Assembly (NCBI GenBank): GCA_916613615.1
Contig: OU744726.1
Location: forward strand, 17,239,515-17,303,514
DNA length: 64,000 nucleotides
Direction of reading: 5' to 3'
DNA from: Steromphala cineraria
Lineage: Eukaryota > Mollusca > Gastropoda > Trochida > Trochidae
The position numbers and the translations under genes are program-made. The notes under the pieces are model-generated. The model made no database searches. It worked only from the letters and a program-made list of their open reading frames with translations, and was not told the origin of the DNA. This document shows, piece by piece, positions 1-13,118 of this stretch. Position 1 is the stretch's first letter. Each line of letters begins with the position of its first letter.

Positions 1-70
1 TTTTGTCAATATTGAACAAAAATACTTCTGAGACTAAATATTAGTCAAGTTGTCAAACTCGAACATTCAT

Positions 71-135
71 ACGTCAAACTCGAGTTTGACAAGTTTGAAC
101 GTCCCCTTCAAACTTGTCCAACTCGAGTTTGACGT
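71..135. repeat. Nested palindromic foldback
   Basis: Two 28-bp arms (71-98 and 108-135) are inverted copies with one mismatch around a 9-base loop. Each arm also contains an inner palindrome (tcaaactcgagtttga on the left, nearly the same on the right). Related gtcaaactcga words occur at about 52-62 and, degenerate, at about 179-210. The function is unknown; it may be the end of a foldback transposon extending beyond the window. Confidence 0.8.
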
Positions 136-394
136 AATATGATGGCGAGAATTGAGACCGATCCTATTTCTCGCCAACAGTTTGACAACCCGAGTTTTTT
201 TTTGTCAAACTTTAATTTACCATTAATGAATACTGCTTTAAACGTTTTCCTTTAATATTATCATATCATGATTTAAACACTTGTACTATGCAAAAAAAAC
301 AGATAAGGGCATCCTATCGTTTCTCCTTTAAAGAACTTCCCTATTTCGAAAAGTGTTTTATATACATAATATTTGGGCCATTACACAACAATAC

Positions 395-583
395 AACAAT
401 GTTATATTTGGGATCACACTTGCGATATTGAATAGTACATATTCTTGTACTTTTTCGGGCCGAGTCCCATGTGGGTTGCATGACTCTGGGGGTGTTGGTT
501 CGAATCCCGTATTGGACTCGGCCCGGAAAAGTACAAGAATCTGTACTATTCAAGATAGTGTGATCCCCAAATATAACATTGTT
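395..583. mobile_element. Foldback MITE with tRNA-like centre
   Basis: Imperfect inverted arms at about 395-467 and 514-583 share the words aacaatgttatatttggg, cttgtac and cgggccgagtcc. The central loop contains ggttcgaatccc, a perfect pol III B-box word, so the element combines foldback structure with a tRNA-derived core. No transposase is encoded, and I could not identify a clear target-site duplication. It is non-autonomous. Confidence 0.7.
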
Positions 584-1658
584 ACATTTTTTTCACTATC
601 TAAATTGCATTTATCCTTAATAACTGATACATGTTATACGGCATATGCATTTGGTATAATTGAATCATTATCTTATCTTATGTTTTAGTTGTTTTATACT
701 TTGATTCATATATGTCATAGAAATAGTAGAGAATAACCAGAATCCTTCAGAGAGGAAATCACGATGAAACCAGAATATTGACAACATGCCCCTGGTTATA
801 GTAACCTCGTGCCAGGTCAAGCAATTAAAGTTGAGAGTTGAGGATGTAAAACTCTGAGGACAAAGCAATTTGAACGCGTAGATGCGTCTATATATGAATG
901 CAGATAAAGTTCAGGCAGCGGATGCGCTTAACACTTAACCCAGTAGTTTAACGTACATTTGTACAATGGCGTACTATCATCGAATCTACTGTCTTTTGTG
1001 TTTCGGATACTTAGAACGTCGGATTACTTAGTCACGCTTACCTCGTATGAACTTCTGACATTACTTGTATGACAATATGAGATCTTGTCAGTTAGAAGTC
1101 ATATACGAAGAGAGTGATCGTAAGTTTTTAAAGAATTTTTGAATTTCATTAACTGATATGAACTTGCGTCAATCACTGTCATATGGTTATAAATGTGTTA
1201 TTATAAGAGCTGCATTGGAGGTAAATTTAAGGTGAAACATTTATTTTTCATCGTTTATTTTTAACTTACAATTTGTGTTTCATTTTGTGACATATATGTC
1301 CATGTAAGAATGGTTCTTAAGTTTTATATTTAACTTGTTCTCAAGCAATATGTGAGGGGGAAATATGTTATTATTGGTATATTATTCATTTCCTCTCTCC
1401 ATTTGGTTAATTTATTGAATATAGATCTGTCCATATCTCAAAGTTGTGTGCGTGTTCATATTATGAGGGTGTAAACTTTGATACTAATCATGTTTGTCAA
1501 GAAGACATATCTTTGCATTAACAATACTGTTAAAAAGGTTAGGAAAGAGATATTTAAACTAACAACATATGAAAATAGTTATCAGCGGTTTGAAACTAAT
1601 TACTCTGAATTTCCAGAAGTCTCTTTGAAATTGATAGTATGCAATTTCAATATATCAT

Positions 1659-1820
1659 GATCTTTATTGCTTCACGTTAGCATATAGATCTCACCAGGCT
1701 CCGTTAAGAGAGCCGTCAGACTGACCTGTGACGTCATTCAAATTCAGCCAATCAGCGAGTTCGCCCCTTATTCATGGGTTGCAGAGATCTATACGCTAAC
1801 GTAGTGAAGAAATACAGATC
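1659..1820. mobile_element. Foldback MITE carrying CRE and CCAAT words
   Basis: Imperfect inverted arms of about 35 bp (gatctttattgcttcac at the left, gtgaagaaatacagatc at the right, followed inward by the gttagc..tatagatctc word and its complement) enclose a GC-richer centre. That centre contains tgacgtca, a full CRE palindrome, and agccaatcagcg, a CCAAT box, 20 bases apart. The element ends 47 bp before the 5' exon at 1868, so it could act as promoter DNA. That role is inference only. Confidence 0.6.
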
Positions 1821-1867
1821 TTAATTTATTGAAATTAAAAATGATGGAACCCACATTGATATTTCAG

Positions 1868-2029
1868 TTGACGCTCAATTGGAACAGATACTTGGCAACA
1901 TGACCCGGAAGTTGAACCGGAGTCAAAGTCTGCGCACTCCATCCAAGGAGCACCACGCTGGTTTACGACGTCAAAGGTCAAGGACACGGGACGGAGCACC
2001 GTATTTATTAGAAAGGGACACTTACATGC
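1868..2029 (+). CDS. 5' exon of the main gene (N-terminal coding exon)
   Basis: This exon would encode the N-terminus of the unrecognised Ser/Arg-rich protein. An acceptor (ttgatatttcag, ending 1867) and a consensus donor (gtaagt at 2030) bound an open frame of 53 codons plus one base. The peptide is strongly basic, with TRKLNRSQSLRTPSK and LRRQRSRTRDG segments. The single leftover base (phase 1) joins exactly to the exon at 25403 through a split Arg codon. Translation may start at ATG 1900, which has A at -3, making this the first coding exon. Alternatively the frame is open back to the acceptor (and to 1825), so it may be an internal exon with a start outside the window. GC content is clearly above the surrounding DNA. 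I recognise no family. The MITE at 1659-1820 lies just upstream. Confidence 0.55.
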
Positions 2030-2128
2030 GTAAGTGGCTTTATATCATCAGAGTTTAGAAATGTAACTTAACTTATCTTTTTACTATTTTAAACATAACG
2101 ATTATGTATAAGATTAGTTTCTTTCCCA

Positions 2129-2179
2129 CCATCTTCATCATCAACATCATCATTATCATCATCATCATCATCATCATCA
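2129..2179. repeat. (CAT)n microsatellite
   Basis: An interrupted run of cat/atc triplets, pure over about the last 24 bases, lies in intron 1. Confidence 0.9.
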
Positions 2180-5100
2180 AAATGTGTGGTTAATGTCAAT
2201 GAATTAAATTTATATTCACTCACTTTCGATTTGATAGATCAAATTATTTTGTATACCGGTAACATCTAAAACATTTGCGGTTACCGTTTTCAAAATATTG
2301 AGGGAAAGATCGGAAATAAAGTGAAATGTAACATGAATTAAACAACAACAAACAAGATTTTATGACTTTTCTGAAAAAAAGACTTTGAAAAGCATTTGAC
2401 TCCCATTACTAAAAGACGTATGTGTACACTATGCAGACTCTGTATGTTCAATATGAGTGAGAAATGTGTTTAAAGGCAAGTGACGTTCGTATTACCTGTG
2501 TAGTTCTATGACTACTCGACCTGACGTGAAGTGTTTTAAGAAATTAAAAGCTGTGGGCTCTGTCAAAACAAACAGCTGCGATACATAAAAACGCAACGTC
2601 TTGGATGTGCCTAGAAGTTATCACTGACGTTTAATTCATCATCAAATGACTGCATATTCCTTTAATCTAACCATCTGCACATGCGAAACTTTCATTGAAA
2701 CCAAACCCAGAAACCTGGCCCCTGTGTCAATGTGTAATGATATGAAGCAATTGTTCCATAAGTTAGATTCCACAAAAAATCATCAAAGTAATTATGTTAT
2801 GTCACATACGTTATTTAATGCATTAGTTAATCACAGTCGAAATTGTTACTTTGATAGAAAATCATGTGACGGTCATATTATTCTACCCTCAAAATGTTTA
2901 AAGGTTTTGTAACTGACATCCTAAATGATCCTGGAAGTCAATTAAGTTGTGGATTTCTTCATTGTGAGATTGCGCATCAAATCAAATGCCGATACTTTCA
3001 TGAGTAAAAAACCTGCAGTTGTTACAAATCTGGAATTTGTATAAAAAAACCTGGAATTTCAACAAACCCGATCAGTAGAATGTATTGATAAGGTCTGGTG
3101 TTGAAATAAATAAATGTTTCGTATTTTCTTAGCTGAAACTGAACACATAATTTTCTGATGTGTGATGTTATGTTTCATGATATTATTTTCAGCGGAGATT
3201 TTGTGCATGCTTGAGGCATACAGGAAATGACTCCCAAACATAAGGGGTTAAGAGGGTTGTTATTAAGTTACATAACATAAGTTAAGGTAAAGCAAATAAA
3301 ACTACAAAAGATCCATAGAAACAATACGAAAATATGATACAGGGAACAGAATAGGTTATGTTATTTCTTAAATTTTAAAATCGTTAGATTTAGGTCAACC
3401 ACAACCAACTATTGAGTGGGAATATATCTGAAATAAAAATATCGACAGGCCGTTTTACACTATGCGTTTCCCACCTAAAAATGAAATAAATACAAATTAA
3501 ATTTCCTAGAGTTTTGCAAAACTGATAACTCTGTCAAACAACTTAGCTGTTATAGTCTACATTACTATTTGCTTCAATAATATTCTAGGTGTGCCTAATT
3601 GGCCCAAGCCTATAAGCCCTGGAACTCTCGTTAAACAAATTGCAGCATCCAGGTTTCCGCATGTTACTTTATAATTGCTGTTTAACGATGAAGGATCAGA
3701 AAGAATTTTCTTCAACACAGTTTATGTTTAGCCGATGATACCTAAAGAGTATAAGGACGCCTTTTATATAGATTGAACAGATGTTGACATAACCTTCTGT
3801 GAACTTTAAAAAAAAAAAGTCCTCTGTCGATGTTGTTGGTTTCTCACATAGATATCCAAATACCATTCATTTTATAGTTCCTACAAACTGTTCCAAATTA
3901 CACGCTTTTGGCGACATCTAAGTAAATGTGTTGACGCACTATCACGAATACGAACAGGACCTATCAAGTATTGGTGAAATTTGTTCACTTTACATAATGA
4001 TAGTTCTGAGACATGGCACAAACTACGAAGTTATATATAACTTTTATCCATTATTTCTGACAGCAAGGCCGTCAAAATTTTGCAAAAGCTCAGAGGTACG
4101 CTGTAACAACGCATTGCGTGTGACATTCAATTGCGGAAATTCAGTCTACTTCTCGGAGCTGGATAATGCGATATTTAGAATACCTTAAAGCAAACTCAGT
4201 CCTTATATGATTTTATGATTAGAGATTGGATAATGTCCTTGTCATGATGTCTCATTAATAAACCGACCCTCAGCTGTCATCACCTTTTAAAACTCGATCA
4301 AGCTGAAACGTCGTGGCTAGCAATATGCAAAATTTTTACTAACGAGCCTTCATATACATAATATGTATATAGATTTGAAGCAGAACCACCTTATTACAGT
4401 AGAAGGATTTAATGATTTGGTTTTTTGAGTAGGACATTCAAAAGAATCAAAAAGAAACAAATCCCAATACTCGTAATTATGAAGTTATGAAAGTCGAATA
4501 TAAAACAATTTCAACAAACATAAACACATTTGTCTAAAAAATCCCTTGTTCAAGTCAGAGTAAATGAAAGGTCTAACTGGCCATTTAAAAAGAAAAACCC
4601 TACAAGTAACCACCATCATGTCTTTCATATAAGCTGACACCATGGGCACAGACTGTATATATATCATGAGCTGGTTTCATAAAAAAAATATATTTTTTTC
4701 AAACTTCCTCACATATCCCTAGTGCACAAAAAAACGAAAGAATCGTCTAATTTACCAATTCCAGAGAGCCTGCAAGTATGCACCCCGCATGCCTATGTTA
4801 CAGCATCGTTCGTCACTGTCATCTTCTGTGGCTATCAGTGACAAACATCAGAGAGGGTTCACTGCCAATTATCCACTGGAGAAACGAGGCACTCATAATG
4901 CATGCATAATGAACAGAGACATTCCTTTTTACCAAGATTTGTTGTTGCTTTCAGTTCCACTTGGCTTCTTGTTTAAATAATGTGTTTTACCTTCAGTTTG
5001 AATTTGTGTCTGGATCAAGAAAATAGTTTATCCATTCTCTTCCGTTTGCGTCTGATTGAATAAAAATGGACTCTTAGCCTCGATTCCACACAATCTTTCC

Positions 5101-8100
5101 TACAGGAGAGTGTTATTACCTCCAGATTTTCCTTGACAAAAACGTCTTTTAATCAAATGTAATATTAGCTTCTATTTTGAGAAAAATTATTTGGTCTCTG
5201 TTTAAATTTTTTTTCTTTTTGTAAGTTTGTTTCATTAAGTTTTTACGCTTAGTTTGAATTCTTTTACATGATATATAATCAATGCACACATAATTCCTTT
5301 CATGACAAAATTATTTTGGAGCAAAGCTCAAATTGGTGTATGCTGTTGCATTACCATATCCGTTTACCTAATGTTTTCCGTATGTGAAACTTTTAATGGC
5401 TGATATAGCGTGTTCAAGAACCGCTAAAAGAGTTATACAACCTTTTATTAGGTAAGCTCTTACAGATTGTTCTTTAATTGTCAGACACATCTGTAAAGTA
5501 TTCAGGAGCCTTCGGAACATAAAACAAAGTGAGCAACCTTTTGTTGTGTATTCCCAATAGCAAAAGAAATATTCAATGTGCAACGATTGCAACCTGTTCT
5601 GCGTTATTTTCGGATTTTTCTAAAAAAAAATTTTACCATGAAGATTATGTTTGCTTATACACTTCCATCTGTAAATCTTTTAGCTGTGAAACTCTCTTTG
5701 AGAACTTTAACAACCTTTCCTTTTGTGTATCCTGCGTGTTCGAAATATCTTGTTGCGTAATGATATCAGTCTCATTCCAATACATTTACCCTCAATCCAA
5801 ATGTCAAATGCATCTGCATTTAAAGATCCGTGTTTATCTGTTTCCACTCAGGGATTTTTTTCCCCAGTCGTAAAGGTAAAACATGTAACGACATTTTTTC
5901 ACTAACATTAACATTTAACACTTTTTCGTGAACTTTTATTGGTTTCACATGAAGAAGGAACATTCCCACGACCCACAGACATGGTAAAGTAAACGTAGGA
6001 GGCTATGAAAGTGGTTGTTATCCCCGGTAGTAAAGGAAACAGGTATAGACCACAGCTGCACACCAGGAAGCTACTTCACGCAGAGCAATTCTTCCATTTT
6101 TCATCCTGTTAACATGCATTTTCCCATGCCTGCGTCTGGGGATACCTATATACCTAGCAGGTAGCTGTCAAATCCGTCGAAAATTGGAAAACATGGTCTA
6201 TTAGTCTTTGGTCAGACATGTTTTTCCATGTGTCCGTCATTATTTGCCTTCTGCCTTGACCAGTTAACGGCCCCGACGTCTCCGCTAGAAGGATCAAACT
6301 GTAATGACTGCCCTTCTGGAGTTCACGTTATTTTGAAATGACCTATTGGTTTACGTTAATTATTGTCCTCAGACATGTGGTTTTAGAAATAAACCGATTT
6401 ATTAACGTGCATGTGCATAAAAAAGCAAGTGATTTGCATGTGTAAATTACATATTGAACAACTTAAACATTTAAACCTAGATGACTTTGACAAAGTATCA
6501 AAAGGCTACCGAATTAAAAAGTAAGGTATTGAACACATATGATAACTTATTACTGTTAATCGTGCAACAAAACCCCAGATAACAGGTCTAATATGTCATT
6601 CTTATATTTCTGCCTTGATCAGTAAGTTGCTTCTTGCAGTTGCCTACATGAATTTATATTGGTTGCAATGGCAACTTTATAGGAAGGGGGTCATTGTCAT
6701 GGGCAAATATATTTATCACCATTAGATTAATTATATTTTGAGTATAAAAAGCTTGACAATATAATTCATATTTGTAACAGAAATAGGTATCGTTTTTGAC
6801 AGACTCTGAAGTTCAACATTGGTATTAATTAGAATATCTATCATAACCTACTAAAAATGTATTTGGAGTTAAATCCATTTTTGTAATGTCTTAAATTACT
6901 GTTCATAAGTAAGAGTAAATCTATCAGAAGCTCTAATAACGAGCTTGTTTTAAGTTTACAATTTGAATCATGTCCATTCTTTTTCTCTGAACAAATTTTA
7001 ATAAGATATGATCTGGTAATGATTTATCGGCTATCAATGTACCTTGTCATAAGATACCACCTGATAAAATAGTATCAGTAATCTCTTGGTGTATATCTAA
7101 ACCTTCTTATTTGAAACTTGATATTGGCATATACCTAAAACACGCTCAGTATTTCTTGAGAAATCAAGATCAACTCAAACACACTCAAACCTACTAAGAA
7201 ATTTTATTTTTAAGACTGTACTAATCAACAAGGCAAGTAAACAACTCTCAGGTCAACAGAACCAATTCCAGGTGTATTGGATTCCTGGAGTTAATTAACT
7301 TACCTTTCTACTTTATTTCATTATTTACCTGATTTGTTTTCTTTGGTTTTCACGTACAGTTCAAGTGGATGTAAGTAAGTAATGTTGATCTGCATGATAA
7401 ATTGCCTGTATTCAGTTAAAGGTTTCTATTGATGATAATTGATGATTCATCGAGGATATGATTTAGTTAACGAAGTGCTCAGGTAGAATGAGATAATGAG
7501 TGGATATCGGACGAGTTTGTTAGTCCAACTTTAAAAAGGTTATAGTTTTTGTTAAAGACGATATTGCAGCCCTTTAAGAATGTTTTAACTCGAAAGTCCT
7601 TAAAATATGGCAAATATATTTGAACTAATTGATATATATCATACGCTGAAAAAAGTCTCTTAACATCATGAAATAGCTGTCTTTTGCATTAATGTTGACC
7701 AATATCATTCCCGTGAAAAGAATAATTCAATAATGTTCATTTCGAAGAGAATTGAAACGCTTACGTTCTCATTTTCACTCATTTCTTAAATGATTCTATT
7801 AAATTCAGATGGCTTTCTATTTCGATGATGCAAAAAGATGAAAAAAAGAAGCACAGATCCAAAATATTCGAAAATATCTCACGTTATTTTAAGACTCTTC
7901 AGTCTGTCATAGCTTAAGTAGAAAAGTAAGTATATGAGTCACAGGTAAACCGAAGACGCTGTACAGGATGACCCTACTTGTTGAGTACACCTGAAACACA
8001 CCTGTCCAATTACAGAACGCTCAGGTAAAGCGAGAGTGATTGGAATGAGTTTACCTGTGTGATCCCATCCAGTGTAATATTAGTTCTTAATTAACCCACT

Positions 8101-10439
8101 CTTCTATCTGCTAATCTCAGTTCGTTACTTCCGGGTCTTATAGAATCCGTTTGACGGCATATCACTCACAGAAGCCACAAACGGATTCCTATTAACTCTT
8201 GATAGGTTTCTCTTTCCTTGTTTACAAAAACATGCCATTTCACATTTAAAAGATTGACATTCAAGAACACGTAATAAAACGAGTTTGGTTTCTTTTAATT
8301 CAATATAGTTTATTTATATTTAAATCTCACCATTTTCTACAATATATGTTAAAATAAAACGTTTGTATACTTAAATGCCACCACAAGTATTACGAGAAAT
8401 ACATTTAAAAGTTTAAGATAATTTTATATGTAGAAAATTGGTAATGCAAGATATACTCAAAATTACACTTATTCTAGGAAGTGTAGATAGCGCAAATTAT
8501 AAGATGCACGATACATATAAATCTTTTTTAAACTGAAAGCCATCACAACTACCAGATATTATCAGATTACCTGTGCTTAGGGCTTAATATATCGTCTTTG
8601 ACTTATTGATGTAGCAAAACATTGTGAAACATATTCACTTCAAACTTATTTCGTAATGAGAGCTCATAAAATATATAATATTACCCGCTTATAAATAATT
8701 GGAAACATTCTGTTACGTTTAAACGTATAGAAAAGAATCCCAAATCTCAACTGAAGTGAACATTGCGTAAAGTATGGAAACCTCACGTGTATTTTGTGCT
8801 TTGAAAAAAAACGTGCTGTTGTGCTGAATGACAAATTGAAAGAATTAGATGTTCGTACACGTGGAGTTCGTGCATAGTAAAAGCACGCTCAATTCGTGTA
8901 TTGTAAACATCTTAACAAATGGAAGACCATGACAAATATCAGTAGTTTGTGTTACTGGTATTAAAATGAAGGCGGTGGTTTGATGGCACAGTTTTTGTAA
9001 TTCTCTCTCAAAATTTTTGATTCTACTATTAAGTCGGGATAATCTGGAAATTAATTACTTACACTGTCTAGCAACCACTTTTCCTTACTCCTTTGGTTTT
9101 ATCAAACTGATATTTAGGCGAAGTATAGCGTTGTCCAGAAACCTGGATATAAAAAGTTGTTTCCTGTGCACAACGCTTCGCTTTGATTTCAGTCATGTTG
9201 GCCAAACAGGAAACACGTTAAAAAAATTCAAAATGTGTAGTTGTAAAAAATGTTTAAAAAGCGAATAAATTATTCCTGAGCATATGGTATTCTTGCAAAT
9301 AGCCCATGAGCTCAATATCTGCCAGTTTATATAAATCACTATCATAAAATGTTTTCTTTATGCATTCAAGACATGGGACCTGTTTCCACATTGCCAACAT
9401 AGGTGCCAAAATAACTTACCGGTAATCTTCACCTTGAGTACTCGTTATGGTCAATTTGAAAACAAGGTCGTCTTTCTCTATAAAGTGATAAGAAAGTCTA
9501 TAATCGGCTTATTGAATAGTTGTTAATTAACGTTACCGAGTTTTTTCTTAAATTGTGATGTTCATATGATTCGTCTCAAGTTATTGGCGTACATAAATTC
9601 AACTTAAGGTGTGTTGAGTATTATTATTCCAACATTTTAAAATTATAACACTTGAGTAGGATTCAATATTGATATTAGACTTATGCAAGGACTTGTAAAG
9701 CGACACGCTTTAAACTAAATCAGAAAATGTTTTTGTTGATGGTATCTTATTTGCTGAAATGTCAACCTACACATTGTCTGTTGGTTTAATTAGAATCCAT
9801 CCAACTAAAGCAGATATACAGTACAAAGTAGGATAATACATTAATATAAGATTGTTATGATTTAATAATTCTTATGACTCAACCAACAAAAACAGTTTTG
9901 TTAATATCCGTAAAAGGCGATTATTTCTGCCATATTTCAAAACAACGAGAATAGTATAGATAAAGACATTGCCAACATTTGATATATGTTTAGACGTGAG
10001 AGGTCGTGAGGGTCAAACTCTTTCTCCATGTTGTCATTCAGCTTTTGGGACCTTTGTTAAACACATTGAACTTAGATTTAAGGGGATGACATTTAAATGC
10101 AATTGTATTTAATTTGAAAAAATCCTGCCACATCGCAAGGTATTCATTGATATAACATCTGCTTTATTTTGTAATGCCACAACGAAGAGTTTTAAAGCCT
10201 GTTTAAACCTAGACACACCAAAAATCGTAAGCTAAAAGTTGAAACTGCAAGGAGAGTAGAACTTTATAATGTTATCTTTATGGCGAATATCGAATTAATA
10301 ATAATTGCTCAAAGTAGGTTACTAACCATATTACAAATCGATGACCCGTACAGTATTAATTACAATTCAAAGAATTCTGGACTGAATGCATTCGAGTACA
10401 TTGTCTTATGCTACAACAAAGTATGAGATCAAGTTCACA

Positions 10440-10511
10440 CTATCGAGATTCGAATCCAGGCCTCTTGAAAGAGAAGCCAGCACACTAACCACTGTGCTAC
10501 TGCGCCATGCC
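10440..10511 (-). repeat. tRNA-derived pseudogene or SINE head
   Basis: Read on the minus strand it contains an A-box-like tagcacagtggttag and a B-box-like ggattcgaatc about 30 bases further on, at tRNA spacing. The acceptor stem does not pair convincingly, so I call it a tRNA-derived repeat rather than a working tRNA gene. Confidence 0.6.
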
Positions 10512-11160
10512 ACAATATAAATCATATACATGATATCACGTTTAAGATCAAATTATTTCAGGTACGACATGGGACAGTTACAGATTAAATCGTATCACAG
10601 GTGTGACACCTTAATTAATTTGCACCTGTAAATCACGCCCAAGGTGTTAATGGTATATCCGTGACCCGGTCATCTTTTGAATGGTTCTCTTTCGAAACAT
10701 TGCATGTAGATTTTAATTAAAGAGATACGATAGAACCTTGTAATCCTTCACTTTGATTCAAAAAGCTACATGTAACCGAACAAACACCTGAACAGTATGC
10801 TATATCGGTAAAATGTACCAGTGAGATCAGGAAGATTTTCCTCTTGTAAAACGTTTGTTAACGCTTCGGAATAAAACAAGTTTGGTTGTATTTGCAAATC
10901 GCGTTCAAATAAATGTATAAACTGCATTTTTTTGAGCGAAAGTCCAAACAATGTTTTATTAATTAACCATGTTTGATATAAATCAGGAGGTCTTCACAGT
11001 TGACGATTGGATCATTTGAATACATGACAAATGTTCCTTTGATTGCCACACAATACATCCGTAGTATTTGCAAAAAAAGAGTAAAATCTGAAAACGTTTT
11101 GTTAAAATATAGTCTCTTCGTCCAGATTCAACAACATATACTGTCTTACTAAGTTCAAAT

Positions 11161-11517
11161 TTAAAGGGACAGTAGCACGTTTTTAGGGGGAATATAAGGT
11201 GTTGTCAGGAAAATGAAAATTAATGGTTTCAATTGAAAGACAATGTATTTAAACTAAATGGAGCGGTAATAATTCAAACATATAACGTAAAGTTTAGACG
11301 TGCGATTCCTTTTTCTTACACAAAATGAATTAAAGGTGTTCACACAAAATGGCCGCCAATGAATTTTATGTGAATCTTCATACTTTGTTCTCTGACTATG
11401 GATGATTGCCTTGTGTAATGAGATTTTTAGCACTGTCAAAATAATACATTTAGCATTAACTTACAATTATCAGTTTAAAATATAAAATGATCAAAAAACG
11501 TGCTACTGCCCCTTTAA
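11161..11517 (+). mobile_element. TTAA-flanked MITE, copy 1
   Basis: The 349-bp body (11165-11513) is bounded by TTAA on both sides. Its terminal inverted repeats are agggacagtagcacgtttt and its near complement aaaacgtgctactgcccct. TTAA target duplication is typical of piggyBac-type elements, so this is probably a piggyBac-like MITE. Two further copies lie at 35255-35618 and 44720-45074. It encodes nothing. Confidence 0.85.
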
Positions 11518-12706
11518 ACTAAAGAAAGTGTACCAAAGTGATAGAGTACGTTTTAAAGCATAAAATTTCATTGTAAAGCATCTGTTTTTCTGTTGTGATG
11601 TTTACACTCTGCGACATTTAAGCAGTGGACTTCGTCATCAGCTGAACGAAAGGTCAGATGGAAGTGATATAAATGTGTGTGTATAGGGGCTGAACATAAA
11701 CACAGGTGTATGTCGTCATCAACGGCTAGTACATTCAAAATTTTGAATGATTACAAGTACTTTGAATTGCCATCTTCAGTGAAGTGAGAGAGAATTAGTT
11801 TTGCCAATCGAATCAGTGGTACGGAATACATGCAGTTGGACAAGAATGTATTTGTCATCCTTTGGTGTGTTGTTACTTTTGCGAGTTTTGGTTTGTTCTT
11901 CACCATGTTCTCCAGACTACAATTGATGGATCATTCTGTGATGAAATGACACATAATCTAGTACTGTTTGGATATGGAACAATGCAAACTCCCTGTGTTA
12001 AACAGTTGTTCGTGATGGTTGTGATGGAACCCTGAACAACATTGAATTCGTCTTCAGTTTCAAGTTGTCTTCGATTGTCGGATTTTGAATATACCATTTC
12101 TCTATCCGGGGGTCACAACTGGCGCTTATACTGTTTAGCAGTTTAATAACCAGACAAGGCTATTTGACAATTTATTCAGCTAAACATGTTCTTGCATGAA
12201 ACTCATAACCAATGATATGCCTAAGTGTATGTGAGCTTGCAAAATGAAGATTGATTTCACCTTTGGTGTGAATTATAGATAGATCTGTCGTTAAAGAGGT
12301 AAGGGTATATACAATAGACATTAACCTTTGTCTTCTTAGTTGATGGCATTACGGAATTGATGTCACTGAGCGTTTAAACGAGACAAAAACCACAAAAATA
12401 TCCGATTTCTATTTACGACACAGAAACCCGAGAAGATATTTAAAGGTATATTCGAGATGACATATTTCAGAAAGCCACGGCGTCTGACCCAGATCTCTGA
12501 TTAATGTCTGGTACATGTGAGACACCGTGTAAAGTGTTAGCATAACGTCACGCCAAGGATATTACTCTTTCTGAATGTCACCAGGACCAACTACTGGAAG
12601 CTATTGGACAATAATAAGGACAGTGCATGTTAACGGGTCATGGATATAGCATTTACGTGTCAGTAAGGCTTATTGTGATGTTACACTGACGATGCTCTTG
12701 TGACGT

Positions 12707-12762
12707 ATGAATGAAATAATCGGATACAATGTTTCATCGAGTCAGGTGCTTGTCTTGTGCAG
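12707..12762 (+). CDS. Candidate alternative first exon (leader exon 1)
   Basis: An ATG at 12707, directly after an in-frame stop, opens 18 codons plus two bases (MNEIIGYNVSSSQVLVLC) and ends at an excellent donor, tgcag/gtaaga. The two leftover bases join in frame to the candidate exon at 13069. The Kozak context is weak (C at -3). A second ATG at 12729 in another frame has A at -3, and with the same donor would fit exon 25403 directly, so which start and path is used is open. Upstream DNA (12.48-12.70 kb) is less AT-rich and contains CRE-like words (acgtcacg near 12546 and tgacgtat at 12701), as expected of a promoter. I infer an alternative transcript start for the main gene. There is no expression evidence. 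Confidence 0.4.
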
Positions 12763-13068
12763 GTAAGATGGAAATGGTTATTTTGTTAAATGTTAAAATG
12801 AAATAAAAAAGTTATTATAGGGACTTTACGAATAGGGAAGTTTTGTAATTGTAAGTCGTAATGAATGAATTCGAGTGTTTGAATTTGAAATTATATGTGT
12901 GTTTTGTTTTTTAGTTTTGCACAATTTTCTGTTAAATCCATGCACAAAACATTGTTGTGTTTTATCAAAGTATATAAATGAAAAATGTCACCAAAGATTT
13001 GTTATAAAAACTAATTACCACATTTTCTAGAAACCCGAAACGTAATTTTATACTTATTGTCTTCTCAG

Positions 13069-13118
13069 CAAAGAACATTGTTACCGCTCTGACATCTCCT
13101 ATGCGTTAATGACTTTTG
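13069..13118 (+). CDS. Candidate alternative leader exon 2
   Basis: This is a 50-bp segment between a strong acceptor (attgtcttctcag, ending 13068) and a strong donor (gtaagt at 13119). Joined to 12707-12762 (two bases carried over) it reads through without a stop as (S)KEHCYRSDISYALMTF and leaves one base. That is the phase required by the exon at 25403, where the split codon gives Gly. Splice-site strength at both ends, an open frame across the junction and the final phase all agree, which is unlikely by chance. If it is real, the leader replaces the basic N-terminus encoded at 1868-2029 with about 36 different residues. It could instead be a 5' UTR exon. Confidence 0.45.

Larger units (their letters stand above)
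2030..12706 (+). other. Intron 1, first part
   Basis: This begins with a consensus donor (gtaagt) after the 5' exon. It is AT-rich and stop-dense in all frames. Apart from the CAT microsatellite, a tRNA-like piece near 10.4 kb and a TTAA-flanked MITE at 11.2 kb, I see nothing I can support. Short open frames here (60-114 codons) lack splice sites of the right phase and have intron-like composition. Sequence from about 12.48 kb onward becomes somewhat less AT-rich, leading into the alternative leader exons. Confidence 0.6.

Noticed and set aside
7360..7370. A micro-exon-like 11-base segment between a strong acceptor (cacgtacag) and donor (gtaagtaagt).
   Set aside because: Eleven bases would break the phase between all the exons around it; probably a chance pairing of splice-like words.
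11900..12097. A 65-codon minus-strand frame that might be a transposase remnant.
   Set aside because: I could not match it to any catalytic motif; too little to support a call.
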